Part shown: positions 58,099 to 64,000 of the stretch, piece by piece
Numbering within the stretch: the first letter of the stretch is position 1
Layout of the letters: the number at the start of each line of letters is the position of its first letter
Source of the DNA: Liolophura sinensis
Lineage: Eukaryota > Mollusca > Polyplacophora > Chitonida > Chitonidae
Assembly (NCBI RefSeq): GCF_032854445.1
Contig: NC_088298.1
Span: 11,335,504-11,399,503 of the forward strand
Reading direction: 5' to 3'
Length of the DNA stretch: 64,000 nt
Position numbers and translations under genes: made by a program
The notes under the pieces: generated by a model
Seen by the model: the letters and a program-made list of their open reading frames with translations, nothing else
Told to the model about the DNA's origin: nothing
The model's database searches: none

Positions 58099-58248
58099 GT
58101 ACATGGGAAGGTCTGTCAGCCACCTGCGGGTGGTCGTGGGTTTTCCCAGGGCTCTGCCCGGTTTCCTCCCACCATAATGCTGGCCGCTGTGGTATAAGTG
58201 AAATATTCTTGAGTACGGCGTAAAACACCAATGAAATAAATAAATAAA
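58099..58248 (+). mobile_element. Family A SINE, 5'-truncated, with exact 14-bp target duplication
   Basis: GGGAAGGTCTGTCAGCCACC through an intact core and module to an AAAT tail. TCTAATCTGTACAG occurs exactly at 58085-58098 and 58249-58262. It therefore inserted as a truncated copy, by target-primed reverse transcription. Confidence 0.96.
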
Positions 58249-58262
58249 TCTAATCTGTACAG

Positions 58263-59300
58263 CATAGATCGATTCCTTTTCTGTACCCTGTACGTCCACA
58301 AAAATGTAAGACACTGGGGCGGTGCGACGTGAGATTACGATAAGATTAAGATTAAGGTAACATAGATGGAGGGCGAATTATTTATTGAGACCAATTTTTG
58401 ATCTTTGCGTTATGTAATATAATATATTGTAATTTTGTGATTTAAATCTCTGCTATCTTTTTGGCTGAAAAAGCTGCTTATCATTTAGTGGTTAGGACCT
58501 GTAAAGCCTTATAGGGCTAATGGAGGTCTCTTATTATTTGTATTACTGGAAAGAATGAGGGTGCAGAGAGCTGGGGTATGGAGACAAAGAGAATGGCCGG
58601 CGGGCGGGGTGGCCAGTAGGGTGGGAGTATGCACGCAGGGTGGCTTTAGGTGTGGCATTAAGGCGGGGTACCAATTTTTAGTTGCCAAGGTCTTGGACTT
58701 TCTACTCTACTACCCCCCCCCCCCCCCCCTCCCCCCTTCCACCCGTCAGAGCTCCTCTCAGCCCGCAGGCGTTTTGTGAAAGGTCGGAAACTAGGGGACA
58801 ACTTTTCATAGCCATATTAACAAAAGCCCTTTCATTCCAAAGCCGTACAGGATTGCAAGAAAAGTACCTTACGAGGCTGTAGCCATTAGAGACCGTGCCC
58901 AGTGCTGTGTGCGACGAGCCATGTATAGGCCTACAGCTGACAACTGAAGTCCAACGAGACCGTTTTAGCCAAGAGAGTAATTCACTGGACACAATACAGC
59001 AAAAGATCGAATTGTAAGTTTATTTACCTCTTTACAAATGATTACAGAGTCCTTATATCGTTTATGGACGAATCAATCATTCCACCTCTGAACGAACGGT
59101 TGAATCCTTGTGGATGGACGTTTGCCAAAAGATTTAGAAATGTTAGCTATTAACGAGGGAAGATTGCCAGTAAGATATACGATGAAATACACTTCATTCA
59201 TGATCGGTTTGGAACAAAGAGTTCGTGGAACATTAACATAATGTGTGTTATTACAACATATAACTTATATTTTTGACAACGTATAAACAAGGTGGTATTC
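58263..59300. other. Intergenic, with a poly-C tract
   Basis: A C-rich run at 58713-58740. No exon or SINE recognised. Confidence 0.5.
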
Positions 59301-59495
59301 GATTTGAATACTGATTTCACTCACTCGCCTAGAACATACCTTGCGCTTTTCCAACACCATTGAAAGCTGTTGACACCTCCTCTTGCATGACTCCGTCCTA
59401 ATTTCGTACTTTATACACTTTGTTAGTTCTTTTTTTTTTGGTTGTGTTGACCGTCGTATTGGGAATTGACCTTGTTTCGACGCACAGACATGCTG
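59301..59495 (+). repeat. Family E dispersed repeat, copy 4
   Basis: Shares ATTTGAATACTGATT, CTAATTTCGTACTTTATA and GGGAATTGACCTTG with the copy at 7612. About 50 bp near the 3' end of that copy (after GACCTT) are missing here. Confidence 0.6.
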
Positions 59496-59627
59496 ATCAT
59501 GTTAGAAATGTTTGAAAATATTCCCAGCTATAGTAGTTATGTATTTCTATGACGAGGTTAGAATCTTCCTACCATTTACCTTCTATTTATACCACCATAG
59601 GTATGTAGATCCATAGAATGATCAGTG

Positions 59628-59889
59628 TGGATTTATTTGATTGGTGTTTTACGCCGTACTCAAGAATATTTCACTTATACGACGGCGGTCAGCATTGTGG
59701 TGCAGGAAAGAGTACAGAGCCCGCGGAAACCTACGACCATCCGTAAGTTGCTGGAACTTACGTCCCACGTTCGGCCGGAAAGGAAGCCAGCATGAGCTGG
59801 ACTTGAACTCACAACGACCGCATGGGTGAGAGGCTCCTGGGACATTATGTTGCACTAGTGCGCTAACCGACTGAGCCACGTAGGCCCCA
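59628..59889 (-). mobile_element. Family A SINE, full length, with exact 11-bp target duplication
   Basis: A complete minus-strand copy ending CTGAGCCACGTAGGCCCC at the head side. AATGATCAGTG is exact at 59617-59627 and 59890-59900. The core is shortened around AAAGAGTACAGAGCCCGCGG. Confidence 0.96.
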
Positions 59890-59900
59890 AATGATCAGTG

Positions 59901-60865
59901 AGAACGTAACACGAAATTGTTGGTATCTGTATACGTCCATGAGCAGATCCCAATGAACATTCCTTGAGGCAATAATTTCAGAATGTTCCGTTCATAAAAT
60001 ACTGTGGACAAACTTGAAGATATCATGCAGATGGCAAGCTGCGTGGAATTCAGGGATGATGGCACGTACACAGTTATGTGTGTTCTATTCTTCTCGGATC
60101 GAATTCACCTCGATCACCTCTTTGTTCGTCAAGAAGCTTGACGCTAAGAATGGTACCCATAGGGTATTGATTGTGTCCAGCTTTTCATGCACTCTGTTGG
60201 TATCTGTCATTTGACACCCTCGCGCCTTGTCACAGAACTCTTCCCACGGGGGTATCCTTTACTTCATGGCACATTATAGCCCCCCTCCCCCAACACCTCA
60301 CGTCCTCACCACTAGCCAAAGTCACGGAACCTCTGAAACCAGCCCCGCAAAGAATCATCACCCCTTTATAGCAGGTCAAAAGAATGAACAGCCACCTGAG
60401 TTCTACAACTTCCCCACAGTCTTAACATCCCAATCTGTTGAACAACAATGTTGTACTGTGCACGGAAATGTTGTGACGTGTCACGTGAGACCCAGTGCAT
60501 ATATTATAGTCCATGTACCCTGCCAGGGATTCAAGACAAAGACCTTGCACCTTGACCTTTATGCGCCCATTTTAATTGGGTGGTTTTCTCTTTCGTGTCC
60601 TGAGGGTAAAATACACGAAGACGATCTTGCAAATCCAACTGTTAAACAGGTAATTTTTTTAACTCTGAAAGAGAATATTTAAATTCCTGTTTTCTGTCTA
60701 GCGTATACAGCGATAGTTATTTAGTTATTTCGAAAGAGAGATTTAAACATCCATACACATTTCTTTCCAAAAAATTTTTTGTTATCCAATTTTTCAGTTA
60801 CTTGTTAAACAATTAATGGTTTTTAATTTACTGCCACGAAGAGAATTAAAAAGATTAATACCTAA
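59901..60865. other. Intergenic; one open frame noted
   Basis: A 151-codon plus frame (60227-60682) contains a consensus-like donor AACAG/GTAATT near 60650, after a stretch reading EDDLANPTVKQ. A coding exon is possible, but no homology, acceptor or partner exon is recognised. Confidence 0.3.
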
Positions 60866-60942
60866 TACCTTTTGTCGTCATATGATTGAAAAACTGTTAA
60901 GTACGACGTTAAACTCCAAGCATTCACTCACTCACTCACATA
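60866..60942 (+). mobile_element. Family B SINE, 3' end fragment
   Basis: GTCGTCATATGATTGAAAAA, GTACGACGTTAAACTCCAAG and a (CACT)n tail. Only the terminal module is present. Confidence 0.85.
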
Positions 60943-62577
60943 ATGCATTCATTGCTATATATTAATAAACACATACACATATCTCAACCGCTGGTTGAAT
61001 GTATTTATCATTAAAACAGCATGAAATTCAACCAAGCGTGACCAGCTAGGCTCATCCCTATCTGAGGTACCTGGACTGCTTCAGGTGTCCCCACAGGGGG
61101 GCCTGTTGTATAGGTTTAGATATTCACCCAGCAAACAACAATAGTTCAGTGGCGATAAGTTCTTTCTTTGTTGTGTTAAGAGGATATGTTGACCCCCTCC
61201 CCCCCCAACTTTTCCATGCTTCTGAACGATGCATATTTAAAGCTGTAAGTGTAAAGCAAAGTGAGCTAAATTCGAGCTAAACCACCAGTGCATCAAGCAC
61301 TCACGCATCCAGCAGCTATTCATAGTTTCGAGCCTCCTTATTCCTGGTAAGGAGCAGGACGTGATAAATAACATGGAGCTAAATGTTTGAAATACTGATT
61401 TTAGCTGATTCTTAAAGTTCATTAATTTAAGTACTGCAGGACTGAAACTATCATATTTGAAGACTAGACACATTCTGATTTCTTTTCCAGAAAGAATTTT
61501 TCACCTAAAAACTATAATTTTCATTTTTTGACGCCAAACTTCTTCAATGCCTATCTCACGTAAGTTAAATTCGATCTGTTTTCACCTCCAGTGCTCTAGC
61601 CACGTGACTAAAGAGTGCTGATGATTGGTTCAGAGGAGCTATGACGTCAATGCAAAGCTATGAATTCAGCTGTCTTCAGAATTAAGACCCAAACATTACG
61701 ACAACACAGAATTCCATATATTAAAGCAACTGGGTCATTTACTGTAGCACTAAGGCTTCACACAGTCCAGCAAGGACACCAGCCTGTGAAAGACACGTGC
61801 AAACTATGTTAACCCGTGGTAAAAAATAAATGAGTTGGAAATGAAAATGCCAAAACACATTTACTTCATCAATCAATCAAGGTTATTGTTTCTTGGGATG
61901 AGTTAACGCGGCATTCAAATATACCAGCCACCGAATAACCTCATTATCTCAGTGCTTTTTCATTGCCCTTTACAATCACAATTCACAAAGGCATACCTGT
62001 AGAACATGTAATGACACGCATGGCTGAGTAAACACAAATATGAATCAGACATCATACACATCGAGATTTTTCACCTATGTGGGGTATCTTCAGCGTAAAC
62101 AAGTTGACACGCTGGGTGTCTTTAACCAGGCCAAATAAAGGTACATATTTTTTGAACTATCCTGAAAATAGAGAAAGTATATAAAGGTGAGTTGAGAGTG
62201 TGATATGCGAGCAGTTTGTGGTGGTTTAGGCTATAATCTTACTTTACATGTGTAGATATCCCCCATAATATATGCGGACAGCCGGGGTAGGCCCATATCA
62301 GCGACAAATTCTTCAGTGTGGCGTTTTTTTTCAAATAAATAAATAATTAAATAACTAAATAAAATTAATTAATTAATTAATACACGGAGTGGAATATTGA
62401 ACATGAGGTAAATGCCTAGATTGTGTTACCTAGAAGCGTATCAGTAAAATGCTGTTTAGGAAGAGAACTGTTTGCATGTCATATAAAGCTGTAATTAATT
62501 AATTTAACGAGGGTTTATTGTTGTAGGCCTACAAAGAAATTGCCCGAACATTTTCTTCCAAGGAACTCTTTTGTTGT
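60943..62577. other. Intergenic stretch, no gene recognised
   Basis: An AAAT/TTAA-rich run at about 62333-62380 may be a SINE tail relic. Nothing else is recognised. Confidence 0.5.
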
Positions 62578-62700
62578 TTATTTATCCATGGTACAGAATC
62601 ATCCATCTTATCCAGATATAGTTTTGACCACAAACCATATAAACCACCGACATTTGGCAAGTGACTGACAAACTTTCCCGCGTGTGACATAGAGATAGGC
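62578..62700 (-). mobile_element. Family D SINE, head-truncated
   Basis: Starts with TTTATTTATCC (tail complement). TATAAACCACCGACATTTGG and CAAGTGACTGACAAACTTTC are the family D core in reverse. Confidence 0.65.
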
Positions 62701-63497
62701 GCACCACACTGATGAAAGACAGGCGGTTTTCAACGCACGTAAGACTATATAGACGACCACCGCTCATAATCAACGTCAAAGAGTCAGCCCAACTTACAAT
62801 GCTAATTGTCAGACAATGGCGGAAAGCCTGTCTATTCTCTCTGAAAGGCCTTGAAGGCAGACGACTTTGTGGTATGACGTCACAAAGGGTATGAGATGAT
62901 GAAACTGTCTGATACGGTCACGTCTCTTAGCCTGGGAGTGTTTGTGGAGAATAAAAGAGTAACTGGTCCTAATTTAGGTCACGTGTCGTCTTCGGTGAGA
63001 CTGGGGTTGGTTAAAACTTAAAATAAAATATTGACACCGCATGTGTTTTCACGAAACCGTCGCTCAACGCTCCAATTTCCCATAGTAAACTGGAGACAAT
63101 TTACACGTCTAAACGTCTATCAGTTAGGTTACTGCCTAACTGATCGCACATCTATCGTGTGTGTTATGCTTTACCACTAATTATTAGTCTATACCGCTAT
63201 CGGAGAGAGCAGCAGGTTTATTATATCTCGTCGGCCAGTCCACCAGTTCTCGTAACGAATCAGTTTTGTTTCGGACAGTTTAATCCATTTCGACACAATT
63301 ATGGTCGTTTATGTCATGTTTTCCGCACTTAAAATAGAATGATTCATCGTACTGGCATCGATAGGCAGATAGGAGTGGAAAACTTGGCAAATAGTTTCGA
63401 CAGGTAAGATGGTTTGAATAACTGGAAGTGACTTGTTTGCCATTGTTGAGCCACAGCTTGTGCACGAGTTTGGAACTACATCCCTGTTAGCTGGCCT
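62701..63497. other. Intergenic stretch, nothing recognised
   Basis: No exon, SINE or array seen. Confidence 0.5.
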
Positions 63498-63805
63498 AGG
63501 GCGTATGCTCTAAGTCAATATAGCTGTAAAAAATGCGGTCCTAAATGTGTAAGAAGTCTAGGACATTTGCTCTAACATGGCTTTTAAAAGTGCAGTGTTA
63601 AATGAGTCACAAGTCTAGGATGTTTGCTCTATTTATTTATTTATTTGATTGATTTTTACGCCGCATTCAAGAATATTTCACTTATACGACGTTGGCGAGC
63701 ATTAAGGTGGGAGGAAACCGAACAGAACCCGGGGGAAACACACAACCATCCGCCGTTGGCTCTATAATGGCTGTAAAAGTGCAGTGTTAAATGTTTAATA
63801 ATTCT
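63498..63805. repeat. Short tandem repeat (unit about 57 bp) split by a SINE
   Basis: Three worn units share GTCTAGGA-ATTTGCTCTA and TGTAAAAGTGCAGTGTTAAA. The third is interrupted by the family A SINE at 63633-63755. Confidence 0.7.
63633..63755 (-). mobile_element. Family A SINE, 5'-truncated, with target duplication
   Basis: TTTATTTATTTGATTGATTT, ACGCCGCATTCAAGAATATT and TTAAGGTGGGAGGAAACCGA in order. TTTGCTCTAT (63623-63632) and TTGGCTCTAT (63756-63765) are the flanking duplication, with one mismatch. Confidence 0.9.
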
Positions 63806-63864
63806 TGCGCTCCAAGATGACAGGGTGACATCAAAACACACTCTCCAAACAGGAGAAACCTCAA

Positions 63865-64000
63865 AATATTGATCCGGCTATGGGCTAGTGAAATGTAAAG
63901 ACTGATCCGGCAAGTCTGGCGATACATTTAAAAGACTGATCCGGCTGGGTTAGCGACACCTCAAAAAACTGACCAGGCTTGGTAAGCGAAACTTTAAAAG
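63865..64000. repeat. 34-bp tandem repeat cut by the window edge
   Basis: Four units of about 34 bp, each with GACTGATCCGGC or a variant, a GGG/TGG-AGCGA block and ending TTTAAAAG or TCAAAAA. It continues past the window. Confidence 0.85.

Noticed and set aside
57938-58231. Recurrent minus-strand peptides beginning MVFYAVLKNIS or similar (also at 4692, 30555, 59641)
   Set aside because: All are translations of the family A SINE 3' module, so their repetition reflects the SINE and not a protein family.

Overview
The window reads as animal nuclear DNA from a lophotrochozoan, most likely a mollusc. The evidence is an intron-split innexin gene, the absence of any operon-like gene packing, and many copies of tRNA-headed SINEs. 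The commonest SINE carries a V-domain-like core (GTTTCCTCCCACC) and resembles the RUDI/V-SINE group reported from molluscs. A brachiopod or another spiralian is not excluded. Only one gene is recognised with certainty; most of the 64 kb is intron or intergenic DNA filled with SINEs, minisatellites and fold-back repeats.

Layout. 1-4.2 kb: window-edge tandem repeat, SINE fragments, and a probable last exon of an unidentified plus-strand gene (3219-3311) with its 3' UTR. 4.2-27 kb: intergenic, with SINEs, several minisatellites (70, 35, 15, 159, 162 and 127 bp units) and two weak exon candidates. 27.1-49.6 kb: the innexin gene. A TATA-like promoter near 27178 precedes a short first exon that ends with ATGTCGAT in front of a consensus GTAAGT donor. 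An intron of 18.4 kb follows, then one large coding exon at 45754-46963 and an approximately 2.6 kb 3' UTR with an AATAAA at 49576. The split codon joins in the correct phase and gives a 405-residue protein starting MSMLGGLFGGY. The intron holds two 44 bp minisatellite arrays, a 42 bp array, a nearly perfect 532 bp tandem duplication, a 43 bp array, a 55 bp array, two fold-back elements and many SINEs. 50-54 kb: a block of related minisatellites (21, 47 and 58 bp units). 54-64 kb: intergenic, with SINEs, a dispersed repeat and a window-edge tandem repeat.

Names used below. Family A: V-like SINE, class-II-like tRNA head, AAAT-type tail. Family B: tRNA head with TTCGGGA loop, CACT-type tail. 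Family C: different tRNA head, but the same 3' end as B. Family D: core AAGGTCGGTGGTTT, AAAT-type tail. Family E: a dispersed repeat of about 400 bp without clear ends. A, B, C and D all end in variants of the same module (TGAAA-ATT-TTGAGTACG-CGT-AAA). I infer that they use one type of LINE machinery for retrotransposition.
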